Shown here: positions 9,309-18,181 of the stretch, piece by piece
Layout: each line of letters opens with the position of its first letter
How positions within the stretch are numbered: position 1 is the first letter of the stretch
Assembly (NCBI RefSeq): GCF_011927955.1
Contig: NZ_JAATJN010000001.1
Location: 2,232,001 to 2,296,000 of the forward strand
DNA: 64,000 nucleotides
From: Brevibacterium marinum
GTDB lineage: Bacteria > Actinomycetota > Actinomycetes > Actinomycetales > Brevibacteriaceae
Direction of reading: 5' to 3'
Program-made: the position numbers and the translations under genes
The notes under the pieces: model-generated
Database searches by the model: none
Told to the model about the DNA's origin: nothing
Seen by the model: only the letters and a program-made list of their open reading frames with translations

Positions 9309-9535
9309 TGCGTCACACCCTCTACTGGGTTCTCATGAATGAGGAATTCGGCGAGGCACGTGCCGCATCGCTGCACACCGACCTGGCATTGAGCAGTCTG
9401 GGTTCCCGAACGGCCGAAGAGGCATTCAGTGCCGGAATCGAACCTCGGGACATCTGGATCGCGGTCTGTGATGCGATGGGAGTGCCCGAATCACACCGCC
9501 TGGGCAAAGAGAAGCCGCGCTCACGTCCGTTCTAG
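9308..9535 (+). CDS. DUF3046 protein
   Basis: 75-residue cytoplasmic protein of unknown function, recognisable by the [19 protein letters not shown] start and the GIEPRDIWIAVCDAMGVPE block. It is translationally coupled to the clgR-like gene through TAATG and lies upstream of recA, the conserved position of this family in Actinobacteria. Confidence 0.85.
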   Translation: MRHTLYWVLMNEEFGEARAASLHTDLALSSLGSRTAEEAFSAGIEPRDIWIAVCDAMGVPESHRLGKEKPRSRPF

Positions 9536-9872
9536 AGGGGGCCATTTCGGCTCGCGATTCGACCCGAGCGGTTCACCGGTCGGCTCGCGGATCGCTGTTC
9601 GAATCGGCGGTCAACAGCATGGCGGGTGACGACGTTGCTTGATAGTCATCTCGACGGTACGAATTGTTGCGCATCTCAACGGTGCGAAAAATCCTGCGAC
9701 ACGCCCCGACATATAGAACACTTGTTCCCATGTCGGCTATGCTGGTAGGAAATCACGGGACCTGTGACCATGAGTGGCCGGTTATCCACGGGGGATTGCG
9801 TTCCCCTGTTGTTATGTCAGTGCCACCTTCTAGCCTTGGTCTCAACGGATAACGATACTTTTAGGAGAGATC
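9536..9872. other. recA upstream region without a gene
   Basis: No coding signal. It contains one LexA box (annotated separately). Near 9797-9815 a short G4/C4 stem (GGGGGA ... TTCCCC) would lie in the recA 5' untranslated region. Confidence 0.6.
9716..9727. promoter_or_regulatory. LexA (SOS) box upstream of recA
   Basis: GAACACTTGTTC matches the Gram-positive/actinobacterial SOS consensus GAAC-N4-GTTC with both half-sites perfect. It sits about 145 bp before the recA start, overlapping a plausible promoter (TATGCT at 9738). Confidence 0.85.
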
Positions 9873-10979
9873 ATGGCTCGTACCCCGAAGAATGTGCAGA
9901 TCCCGACCGGCGGAGACAAATCAAAGGCGCTCGACGCCGCGCTCGGCCAGATCGACAGGAACTACGGCAAGGGCGCGATCATGCGGCTCGGCGAAGGAGT
10001 CCGCGAACCGATCGCCTGCATCCCCTCCGGTTCCATCGCCCTGGATATCGCGTTGGGCATCGGCGGCCTGCCGCGCGGTCGCGTCGTCGAGATCTATGGC
10101 CCGGAATCCTCGGGTAAGACGACGGTGGCCCTGCATGCCGTGGCCAACGCCCAGAAGACGGGCGGAATCGCGGCGTTCATCGACGCTGAGCACGCTCTGG
10201 ATCCCGAGTACGCGAAAAAGCTGGGCGTTGACACGGATCAGCTCCTCGTGTCGCAGCCGGACACCGGTGAGCAGGCGCTCGAGATCGCCGATATGCTGAT
10301 CCGCTCCGGAGCGCTCGACGTCATCGTCATCGACTCTGTCGCAGCACTCGTGCCGAAGGCCGAGATCGAAGGCGAGATGGGCGACAGCCACGTCGGCCTG
10401 CAGGCTCGACTGATGTCCCAGGCACTGCGCAAGATCGCCGGCGCCCTGTCGCAGTCGAAGACCACGGCCATCTTCATCAACCAGCTGCGCGAGAAGGTCG
10501 GCGTCTTCTTCGGCTCACCGGAGACCACCTCGGGTGGCAAGGCGCTGAAGTTCTACGCTTCCGTGCGCATCGACGTGCGACGCATCGAGACCCTGAAGGA
10601 AGGCCAGGATGCCGTCGGCAACCGCACCCGCGCGAAGATCGTCAAGAACAAGATCGCCCCGCCGTTCAAGCAGGCCGAGTTCGACATCATCTACGGCCAG
10701 GGAATCTCCCGCGAAGGCAGCCTCATCGATATGGGCGTCGACAACGGCATCATTCGCAAGTCCGGATCATGGTTCACCTACGACGGGGATCAGCTGGGCC
10801 AGGGCAAGGAGAATGTGCGGAACTTCCTGCGCGACAACCCAGGGCTGGCTGAAGAGATTGAACTCAAGATCAAACACAAAATGGGTCTGATCAAGGTCGA
10901 CGAGCCCGAGGACGAGGGCGACGAGGCAGAAGACACATCAGCAGAGGACTCGAAATCGGATGATGTCGAAGTCTCCTGA
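9873..10979 (+). CDS. recA: Recombinase RecA
   Basis: DNA strand-exchange ATPase and LexA co-protease, 368 residues. Visible are Walker [10 protein letters not shown] near residue 75, the [20 protein letters not shown] block with DNA-binding loop 1, [17 protein letters not shown] (loop 2), and an acidic C-terminal tail. AGGAGAG precedes ATG 9873. A LexA box lies upstream, and recX overlaps the 3' end by 20 bp, so the two are co-transcribed. Confidence 0.98.
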   Translation: MARTPKNVQIPTGGDKSKALDAALGQIDRNYGKGAIMRLGEGVREPIACIPSGSIALDIALGIGGLPRGRVVEIYGPESSGKTTVALHAVANAQKTGGIAAFIDAEHALDPEYAKKLGVDTDQLLVSQPDTGEQALEIADMLIRSGALDVIVIDSVAALVPKAEIEGEMGDSHVGLQARLMSQALRKIAGALSQSKTTAIFINQLREKVGVFFGSPETTSGGKALKFYASVRIDVRRIETLKEGQDAVGNRTRAKIVKNKIAPPFKQAEFDIIYGQGISREGSLIDMGVDNGIIRKSGSWFTYDGDQLGQGKENVRNFLRDNPGLAEEIELKIKHKMGLIKVDEPEDEGDEAEDTSAEDSKSDDVEVS

Positions 10980-11763
10980 CTCACAGGATCGAGTCAGCGA
11001 TCCGGCCCCCATCGGCGGGGACACGACGAGATCGGATGCATCGGCGACGACGCTGGCCGGACTGCGTGAGGCCATCAGCGAGATCGACCAGCGTCATGCC
11101 GAAGGGGACTCGGGATACCTCTCGGGTCTGTCGGCCTCGGACACCTCCGATCCGCGGTCAGCTCTCGAGCGCGACGGTCGCCCCGCAGCCGCACACCAAG
11201 CAGCTTCAGACGCGGACGACTCGGCCCTGAACGACGCCCCGGCCCTGAGTGCTGCGTCAGGCCTGAGTGATGCGCTGTCATTCGACGACGCGGCCGATGA
11301 CTTCGACACCTCCTACGCGAAGGCGAAGAAGACTGCGATGAACATGCTGGCCATGCGTGACCACGCCAGTGTCGAACTGCGGGACAAACTGCTCAAACGC
11401 GATTTCCTGCCTGCAGCCGTCGACGAACTCATCGCCAAACTCCAGAGATCACGGCTGCTCGACGATGAGGAATTCGCGCACCGGTATGTGCGCGCGCACA
11501 GGGAACGTCGAAAGCTCTCGCGCGGTGCCCTCAAACGAGAGCTCACGAAGAAGGGTCTGTCGGCCGACATCATCTCAGGCGCAGTCGATGACGTGGACGG
11601 GGAAGAGGATCTTGCCCGGCAGGTCGCGGAGAAGAAGGCCGCATCGAGCCGGGGACTGGCCTACGAGGTTCGTGAGCGCCGGATCCTGGGCATGCTCGCA
11701 CGGCGAGGATTCTCCTCCTCGGTCTGCCTCAAGGTCACACGCGAGGTCCTCACCGAGGACTGA
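10960..11763 (+). CDS. recX: Regulatory protein RecX
   Basis: Inhibitor/modulator of RecA filaments, 267 residues. The helical RecX repeats occupy roughly 110-267 ([59 protein letters not shown]). The first 105 residues are Asp/Ser/Ala-rich and probably disordered, an extension seen in some actinobacterial RecX. It starts inside recA in another frame. The last 23 bp are repeated downstream. Confidence 0.92.
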   Translation: MMSKSPDSQDRVSDPAPIGGDTTRSDASATTLAGLREAISEIDQRHAEGDSGYLSGLSASDTSDPRSALERDGRPAAAHQAASDADDSALNDAPALSAASGLSDALSFDDAADDFDTSYAKAKKTAMNMLAMRDHASVELRDKLLKRDFLPAAVDELIAKLQRSRLLDDEEFAHRYVRAHRERRKLSRGALKRELTKKGLSADIISGAVDDVDGEEDLARQVAEKKAASSRGLAYEVRERRILGMLARRGFSSSVCLKVTREVLTED

Positions 11764-11801
11764 GATTCCGACCGACGACGAGGTCCTCACCGAGGACTGA
11801 G
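11742..11801 (+). repeat. Duplicated 3' end of recX, each copy a small hairpin
   Basis: A 23-bp sequence at 11742-11764, including the last codons and stop of recX, is repeated exactly at 11779-11801. Each copy contains GTCCTC-ACC-GAGGAC, a 6-bp stem with a 3-nt loop. The offset is 37 bp. Confidence 0.85.
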
Positions 11802-11839
11802 GATTGCAGAAGTGCCGGAACGGCTAGAATGGTCTCGCC

Positions 11840-13336
11840 ATGACTGAACTGATTGACACACCCACCTCGACCGAGCCCTCACAGCGCAGCTACGAGGTGA
11901 AGACCTACGGCTGTCAGATGAACGTCCACGACTCCGAACGGCTGTCCGGCCTGCTCGACGACGCCGGCTATGTGCCTGCGAGCACGGACGATCAAGCCGA
12001 TGTCGTCGTCTTCAACACCTGCGCTGTGCGCGAGAACGCGGACAACCGACTGTACGGAAACCTCGGTCAGCTGGCTCAGGTCAAGGAACGCCACCCAGAT
12101 CTGCAGATCGCAGTCGGCGGCTGCATGGCCCAGAAGGACCGCGACACCATCGTCAAGAAGGCCCCCTGGGTCGACGTCGTCTTCGGCACCCACAACATGG
12201 GATCCCTGCCCGCCTTGTTGGAACGTGCGCGGCACAATCAGGAGGCCCAAGTCGAGATCCTCGAGAGCCTGGATGTCTTCCCCTCGACCCTGCCCAGCAG
12301 ACGAGAGTCACAGCATTCCGGATGGGTCTCGATCTCAGTCGGATGCAACAACTCCTGCACGTTCTGCATCGTCCCCAGCCTGCGCGGAAAAGAGAAGGAC
12401 CGCAGGCCCGGCGACATCCTCGCCGAAGTCGAAGCACTCGTCGCCGACGGAGTCGTCGAGGTCACGCTCCTGGGCCAGAACGTCAACTCCTACGGCACGG
12501 AATTCAGGGACAAGGGCGCATTCGCCAAACTGCTGCGAGCCGTGGGCAATGTCGACGGCATCGAACGCGTGCGATTCACGAGCCCGCATCCGGCGTCGTT
12601 CTCCGACGACGTCATCGACGCCATGGCCGAAACCCCAACGGTCATGCCGCAGCTGCACATGCCCTTGCAGTCCGGGTCGGACTCCATCCTCAAGTCCATG
12701 CGACGTTCGTACCGCACCAGCCGATTCATGCGCATCCTCGACTCGGTGCGCGAGAAGATCCCGCGGGCAGCCATCACCACGGACATCATCGTGGGGTTCC
12801 CCGGTGAGACCGAAGAGGACTTCCTCGGCACCATGGACATCGTCCGCCGTGCTCGATTCTCACAGGCTTTCACCTTCCAGTACTCGATCCGCCCCGGCAC
12901 CCCCGCCGCGACGATGGACGATCAGATCCCCAAACACGTCGTGCAGGAACGCTTCGAACGGCTGACGGCGCTCCAAGACGAGATCTCCTGGGAGGAGAAC
13001 ACTGCGCAGATCGGCCGCGAGGTCGAAGTGCTGGTCACGACCAGGCCCCACGGAGACTCGCCACGACTGACCGGTCGCTCGGCCGACAACCGTCTGGTCC
13101 ACGTCGGCATCCCCGACGGCGAGGAGATGCCGCGCCCCGGTGATTTCGTCACCGCGACCGTGACGGAGGCCAAACCCTACTTCCTCCTCGCCGACTCCGG
13201 CTACGCGGTTCGACCCTCACGGGCAGGAGACGCCTACGATCGCGCACAGGCAGACAGCTGTGCAGCACCGACTCCCGGCCAGTCGGGCGGCGGGTCCACC
13301 AACCTGGGCATGCCGACCATCCGCACCCGCAGCTGA
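11840..13336 (+). CDS. miaB: tRNA-2-methylthio-N6-dimethylallyladenosine synthase MiaB
   Basis: Radical-SAM methylthiotransferase acting on i6A37 of tRNA, 498 residues. The N-terminal cluster cysteines are in [28 protein letters not shown] and GGCMAQKD. The radical-SAM cluster is [14 protein letters not shown] near residue 170. A TRAM domain closes the protein near 385-455, followed by a 45-residue tail. MiaA, which makes its substrate, is encoded two genes downstream. Confidence 0.96.
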   Translation: MTELIDTPTSTEPSQRSYEVKTYGCQMNVHDSERLSGLLDDAGYVPASTDDQADVVVFNTCAVRENADNRLYGNLGQLAQVKERHPDLQIAVGGCMAQKDRDTIVKKAPWVDVVFGTHNMGSLPALLERARHNQEAQVEILESLDVFPSTLPSRRESQHSGWVSISVGCNNSCTFCIVPSLRGKEKDRRPGDILAEVEALVADGVVEVTLLGQNVNSYGTEFRDKGAFAKLLRAVGNVDGIERVRFTSPHPASFSDDVIDAMAETPTVMPQLHMPLQSGSDSILKSMRRSYRTSRFMRILDSVREKIPRAAITTDIIVGFPGETEEDFLGTMDIVRRARFSQAFTFQYSIRPGTPAATMDDQIPKHVVQERFERLTALQDEISWEENTAQIGREVEVLVTTRPHGDSPRLTGRSADNRLVHVGIPDGEEMPRPGDFVTATVTEAKPYFLLADSGYAVRPSRAGDAYDRAQADSCAAPTPGQSGGGSTNLGMPTIRTRS

Positions 13337-13337
13337 G

Positions 13338-13991
13338 ATGGCGGCATTTGCGATCATTCCGGCGGCACCGATCCTTCTGGCTGATGTCGACCTGGCAGAA
13401 GCCGAGCGAATTGCGTTTCTGAGAGCCGCAATCGAAACCTGTCTGAGCACACACGCCACGTGGTCCCTGCCCGTGGACGAACTGCCCCCGCTGGCGGGGC
13501 TCGGCGGCTGGGGAATCGATCGCGGCATCGACGCGAGAACCGGCGAACTGCTCGAGGGGGAGGACTGGGTGCGGGCGGTGGGTGAGCTCGCCCCCGCCGA
13601 CCGGGCCGCCTGCGAATCCGCACACCCGGCAATCGCCGTCGGACTCCTGCACGCCCACGCCGCCGGAGTGCAGATCCGACCGTCGGGCAGCAGCGACGAT
13701 CTGCTGATTCCCATCGATCTCTCGGCCGCCTCTGCTGAGAATTCGCCACTGGCGCCCGTGCCCGGCGCTGCGGCAGTCGACGGACAGCTCGTCCGCGGCA
13801 TCACCACAGGTGATGCCGCGGACGTAGGTGTTGCGATCGCCGCCGCTGAGGACGTCCACGCTGATCTCGAACTCCTCGACGCCGCAGCCGGTCTCATGAT
13901 GGCTCGGGAGCCGTCGGCCTACGCGTTTCGGACCGTCTTCGATGAGCGCGTCCACGAGGTGCGTTCGCTGTGCGGAACCGGGACCTACTGA
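13338..13991 (+). CDS. Hypothetical protein between miaB and miaA
   Basis: 217 residues from ATG 13338, two bases after the miaB stop. Acidic, alanine-rich and apparently cytoplasmic. The opening AAFAIIPAAPILLADV and the position between miaB and miaA recall the actinobacterial class III extradiol-dioxygenase-like protein found there, but no metal-binding motif is obvious. The frame is also open upstream into miaB (13260); ATG 13338 is preferred on spacing. Function unknown. Confidence 0.72.
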   Translation: MAAFAIIPAAPILLADVDLAEAERIAFLRAAIETCLSTHATWSLPVDELPPLAGLGGWGIDRGIDARTGELLEGEDWVRAVGELAPADRAACESAHPAIAVGLLHAHAAGVQIRPSGSSDDLLIPIDLSAASAENSPLAPVPGAAAVDGQLVRGITTGDAADVGVAIAAAEDVHADLELLDAAAGLMMAREPSAYAFRTVFDERVHEVRSLCGTGTY

Positions 13992-14003
13992 GATGAGGCT
14001 GCC

Positions 14004-14936
14004 GTGAGCGCAGACGATCCGATCATCACGATTGCCGGTGCGACAGCCACCGGCAAAACGGATCTCGCCCTCAACCTCGCCGAACACCTCGGCGGGGAGA
14101 TCATCAACACCGATTCGATGCAGTTCTACCGGGGGATGGACATCGGCACTGCCAAACTTCCGGTCAGCAGCCGGAGGGGGATCCCGCACCACCTCATCGA
14201 CATCCTCGATGTGCGAGAAGACGCGAACGTGCAGAACTTCCAGCTCCGGGCACGTGAGGCCATCGCCGCCATCCGGGCTCGGGGCAGACGCCCCATCCTC
14301 GTCGGAGGATCGGGGCTGTACGCGCGTGCGGCGACCGACCGGATGGAATTCCCCGGCACCGATCCGCAGATCAGAGCACGGATCGAATCCGAGGTCGAAG
14401 CCGACCGATGGGGCAGACATCGGCACCTGCAGGACCTCGACCCCGCAGCCGCCGCGAAGATCACCCCCAACGATTCGCGACGCATCGTGCGTGCCCTCGA
14501 GGTCATCGAGCTGACCGGCCGACCCTTCAGCGCCCAGCTGCCCGACTATCAGGCCATCGAACCGACTCTGCACCTCGGGCTGCGCGTCGAACGTCAGAGC
14601 CTCCACGAGAAGATCGCGGAACGTGTGGCGACCATGTGGGAGCACGGCTGGGTCGACGAAGTCAGGGCGCTGCTCGATCGCGGTCTCGCCGAGGGAAAGA
14701 CCGCATCCCGTGCGATCGGATACGCCCAGATCCAACGCCACCTGGCGGGAGAGCTCGACCGCGACCGTGCCCAAGAGGACACGATCATCCGAACTCGACA
14801 GTTCGCCCGCAGACAGGACACCTGGTTCCGCCGAGATCCGCGCATCGTCTGGATCGACGGGACCGCCGGTGACCACGACGCCAATGCGTCCCGGGCGCTG
14901 AAAGCAGACACCGATGCGATATTCCCCGAGAGCTGA
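14004..14936 (+). CDS. miaA: tRNA dimethylallyltransferase MiaA
   Basis: Transfers dimethylallyl from DMAPP to A37 of tRNAs reading UNN codons, giving i6A, the MiaB substrate. 310 residues with the P-loop AGATATGKTDLALNLA at residue 11, the NTDSMQFYRGMDIGTAK block near 37, and VGGSGLYARA near 100. Start is GTG at 14004. Confidence 0.96.
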   Translation: MSADDPIITIAGATATGKTDLALNLAEHLGGEIINTDSMQFYRGMDIGTAKLPVSSRRGIPHHLIDILDVREDANVQNFQLRAREAIAAIRARGRRPILVGGSGLYARAATDRMEFPGTDPQIRARIESEVEADRWGRHRHLQDLDPAAAAKITPNDSRRIVRALEVIELTGRPFSAQLPDYQAIEPTLHLGLRVERQSLHEKIAERVATMWEHGWVDEVRALLDRGLAEGKTASRAIGYAQIQRHLAGELDRDRAQEDTIIRTRQFARRQDTWFRRDPRIVWIDGTAGDHDANASRALKADTDAIFPES

Positions 14937-14982
14937 ATGTCGACTGTATCGGTGCCCGGACCCGCACCGATAGGATGGCGCC

Positions 14983-15972
14983 ATGAGCTCCTCCCAGGCA
15001 CCGTTCGCTGATATCGCAGGCACCCCTTTCATCAAGGGCCACGGCACACAGAACGACTTCGTTCTCCTCGCCGATGATGACGGCGACCTGGAGATCCATC
15101 CCGAAACCGTCGCGCTGCTGGCCGACCGCCGTGCGGGCCTGGGCGGCGACGGCGTCATCAGGATCGTGCGCTCGGCGAAGAGCGGAATCCCCGGCGCCGA
15201 CGAACAGGCTGAGGCCGGCGCCGAATGGTTCATGGACTACTACAACCACGACGGCAGTCTCTCCGAGATGTGCGGCAACGGAGTCCGGGTCTTCGCCCAT
15301 GTGCTCGCGACGACCGGCCGCGTCCCCACCGACGCGAAGGAGATCCGCGTCGGCACACGAGACGGCGTCAAGACGGTCAATACCGTTCTCAATCCGGCGC
15401 TCGGCACGCAGACCGGAGACGCTACAAGCGGGAGACGCCGGCAGACTCCCGGGTCGGCGGAGGACGCCTGGTACACGATCGACATGGGAGACTGGTCGCT
15501 CGACGACGGCGACGACGTCATCGTCTCGACGTCCGGCATCGAGGTGCCTCGCCCGGGCATGCGAGTCGACACCGGGAACCCCCACACCGTGGTCGCTCTT
15601 GCGGAGGGGACCGAACTCGACGGTGCCGAGCTGCGCGAGGCCCCCGTCCTCGACCCGGTCCCGCCACAGGGATCGAACGTCGAATACATCGTCATGGAGC
15701 CGGCTCGCAGCGATGTAGCCGGGGGAGAGGGCGCTCTGCGCATGCGGGTGTTCGAACGCGGGGTCGGTGAGACCCGCTCGTGCGGCACGGGGGCCTGCGC
15801 CGCAGCGATCGCCGCTCACCATTGGGCCGGTCGGGCCTCACCGCTGCAATGGCGCGTGGATGTGCCCGGCGGTCAGCTGCGCGTCGGCATCACACCGAAC
15901 GAAGAGGGCACCCGGGGCAGCGTCACGCTCTCGGGACCGGCCGTTCTGGTGGCCGAGGGAACCATCAGCTGA
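14983..15972 (+). CDS. dapF: Diaminopimelate epimerase
   Basis: Converts LL- to meso-diaminopimelate for lysine and peptidoglycan synthesis. 329 residues. The two catalytic cysteines are in SEMCGNGVRVFAH (about 95) and TRSCGTGACAAAIA (about 265). GHGTQNDFVLL near residue 20 is also diagnostic. It has an extra 15-20 residue insertion (TGDATSGRRRQTPGSAEDAW) around 147, between strands of the first lobe. Confidence 0.95.
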   Translation: MSSSQAPFADIAGTPFIKGHGTQNDFVLLADDDGDLEIHPETVALLADRRAGLGGDGVIRIVRSAKSGIPGADEQAEAGAEWFMDYYNHDGSLSEMCGNGVRVFAHVLATTGRVPTDAKEIRVGTRDGVKTVNTVLNPALGTQTGDATSGRRRQTPGSAEDAWYTIDMGDWSLDDGDDVIVSTSGIEVPRPGMRVDTGNPHTVVALAEGTELDGAELREAPVLDPVPPQGSNVEYIVMEPARSDVAGGEGALRMRVFERGVGETRSCGTGACAAAIAAHHWAGRASPLQWRVDVPGGQLRVGITPNEEGTRGSVTLSGPAVLVAEGTIS

Positions 15973-15980
15973 CAGACCGG

Positions 15981-16595
15981 TCAGTCGCGAGTGACGGTGA
16001 GCACCCGGTAGCCCTTCGACGATCCGGTGCGCACGACGGCGAAACCCTCGCCCAGCGTCTCGACGAGCCATCTGTGAAGCGAATCCGCGCCGAGGTTCTT
16101 CGACACCACGAGGTCGGCTCGCCCGCCTGGGGCCAATCGCGGCAGCCATGTGGTCAGCAACTCGTGCAGCGCTTCCTTGCCGACCCGGATCGGCGGGTTC
16201 GACCGGATGGCGCTGAACTGCAGATCGGCCGGGACCTCCTCGGCGGTGACGGGACGAATCGCATGCAGACCGAGACGCTGAGCATTCCTCCGTGTCGTAT
16301 CGAGGGACCGGGAATTGACGTCGAGCGCCCACACACGGACATCCGCCTCGGCGTCCTGGGCACGCAGCGCCGCGTCCACGGAGATGGGACCCCATCCGCA
16401 TCCCAGGTCGAGGACATCGCCGGGCTCGGGGGGCGGCAGATGACGCAGGAGGACCGCGGTCCCCAGATCCAGACGGGTGGGAGAGAAGGTCCCCGAGACG
16501 GTCTCGACGGTGACCTCGCGGCCGGCGAGATCAAGCGTGAGTTCGCGTGTTCGGACCTCGCTGCTCGGCGATTCGCTGAAATAGTGCTCTGACAC
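15981..16595 (-). CDS. Class I SAM methyltransferase, RsmC-like
   Basis: 204-residue methyltransferase small (MTS) domain protein. The SAM site is VLDLGCGWGPI near residue 62, with an acidic end of strand 2 (WALDVNSRSL) and the catalytic SNPPIRVGK loop near 130, the NPPF-type motif of N-methyltransferases acting on guanine in rRNA. It converges with dapF (8 bp apart). The actual RNA target is not determinable. Confidence 0.87.
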   Translation of the reverse strand: MSEHYFSESPSSEVRTRELTLDLAGREVTVETVSGTFSPTRLDLGTAVLLRHLPPPEPGDVLDLGCGWGPISVDAALRAQDAEADVRVWALDVNSRSLDTTRRNAQRLGLHAIRPVTAEEVPADLQFSAIRSNPPIRVGKEALHELLTTWLPRLAPGGRADLVVSKNLGADSLHRWLVETLGEGFAVVRTGSSKGYRVLTVTRD

Positions 16596-16705
16596 CGTTA
16601 CAGTTTAGACGGCTGTGGGAGAATTGATGGACACCTCTCAGAACTGAGAGGGAACTCTCCGCACCGCGGCAGCCGCGTCGGGAGTGGAAGCGAACAAAGG
16701 AATGA

Positions 16706-18181
16706 ATGACGTCCACTGACAAAGAACGTCGGGAAGCGATGCTCGATCGCGTTCTCGCACGAGGCGCCCAGGCGCTGAGCAACAACGATTCACAAGTCGA
16801 CGACGACTCGCAGTTCGACCTGGCCGAAAGGGCCGCCCTCACACGCGTCGCCGGACTGTCCACCGAACTCGAAGACATCACCGAAGTCGAATACCGGCAG
16901 GTACGCCTGGAGCGCGTCGTCCTCGCCGGGGTGTGGAACACGACGCTCGCCGAGGCGGAGAACTCGGTCAGGGAGCTCGCGGCACTCGCGGAGACAGCCG
17001 GCTCCGAGGTCCTCGACGCGCTCATCCAACGCCGCGAGAACCCGGACCCGGGAACCTACCTCGGCAAGGGCAAGGCCGCAGAGCTCGCCGAGATCGTGGC
17101 CTCCGTCGGGGCGGACACCGTGATCATCGACTCCGAGCTCGCACCCAGCCAACGGCGCGGGCTCGAAGACGTCATCAAGGTCAAGGTCATCGACCGCGTC
17201 GCACTCATCCTCGACATCTTCGCCCAGCACGCCAAATCACGTGAGGGCAAGGCACAGGTCGAACTGGCCCAACTCGAGTACCTGCTGCCGCGCCTGCGCG
17301 GCTGGGGCGAATCCCTGTCGCGCCAGGCAGGCGGTCGTGTCGCCGGTGGCGCCGGAATCGGGTCGCGCGGTCCGGGTGAGACGAAGATCGAACTGGACCG
17401 GCGTCGGATTCGGGCCAGAATGTCGAAGCTGCGCCGACAGATTGCGGGAATGGCACCCTCGCGGTCGACGAAGCGGAAGAACCGGGCACGCAACCATATC
17501 GCGTCGGTGGCGATCGTCGGATACACCAACGCCGGCAAGTCGTCCCTGCTCAATCGCCTCACCGACGCCGAGGTGATGGTGCAGAACGCGCTCTTCGCGA
17601 CCTTGGATCCCACAGTCAGACAAGCACGCACCGCCGACGGAATCACCTTCACCTACACCGACACGGTCGGCTTCGTCCGGAACCTGCCCCACCAGCTCGT
17701 CGAAGCGTTCCGATCGACCCTGGAAGAGGCCTCCGGCTCGGATCTGCTCCTGCACATCGTCGATGCTTCCCACCCGGATCCGCACGGACAGATCCACGCT
17801 GTCAGGGAGGTTCTGAAGGACGTTGACACCGGAGACATCCCCGAACTCCTCGTGTTCAACAAATCAGACATCGCCGATGAAGCCGTCGTGACCGGTCTGC
17901 GCACAGAGTATCCGGACGCCTGTTTCGTCTCCGCCGCGACGAAAGAAGGCGTTCCCGAACTCGTCGAAACGATCGAGACGATGCTGCCCTCGCCCGACAT
18001 CGAGGTCACGGTGCTCATCCCCTATGAACGAGGCGATCTCGTGTCGAAGATCTACGCCCTGGGCGTGGTCGAGCACGAAGAGCACAGCGCCGCCGGAACC
18101 GGGCTGCAGGCGAAGGTCCCGGCCGACCTCGCCGCGGAGCTCGAGGAATTCCGACGTCCGGACCTGGTCTCCGGCGAGTGA
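16706..18181 (+). CDS. hflX: GTPase HflX
   Basis: Ribosome-associated GTPase linked to rescue or splitting of stalled ribosomes, 491 residues. The N-terminal glycine-rich HflX domain ends with GAGIGSRGPGETKIELDRR. The G domain has G1 GYTNAGKSSLLNRL near 275, G3 DTVGFVRNLPH, and G4 NKSDI. AAAGGA precedes ATG 16706. Its stop overlaps the GTG of the helicase gene. Confidence 0.95.
   Translation: MTSTDKERREAMLDRVLARGAQALSNNDSQVDDDSQFDLAERAALTRVAGLSTELEDITEVEYRQVRLERVVLAGVWNTTLAEAENSVRELAALAETAGSEVLDALIQRRENPDPGTYLGKGKAAELAEIVASVGADTVIIDSELAPSQRRGLEDVIKVKVIDRVALILDIFAQHAKSREGKAQVELAQLEYLLPRLRGWGESLSRQAGGRVAGGAGIGSRGPGETKIELDRRRIRARMSKLRRQIAGMAPSRSTKRKNRARNHIASVAIVGYTNAGKSSLLNRLTDAEVMVQNALFATLDPTVRQARTADGITFTYTDTVGFVRNLPHQLVEAFRSTLEEASGSDLLLHIVDASHPDPHGQIHAVREVLKDVDTGDIPELLVFNKSDIADEAVVTGLRTEYPDACFVSAATKEGVPELVETIETMLPSPDIEVTVLIPYERGDLVSKIYALGVVEHEEHSAAGTGLQAKVPADLAAELEEFRRPDLVSGE

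Noticed and set aside
15969..15984. Small inverted repeat between dapF and the methyltransferase gene
   Set aside because: Stem of about 5 bp overlapping the dapF stop; too weak to call a terminator.
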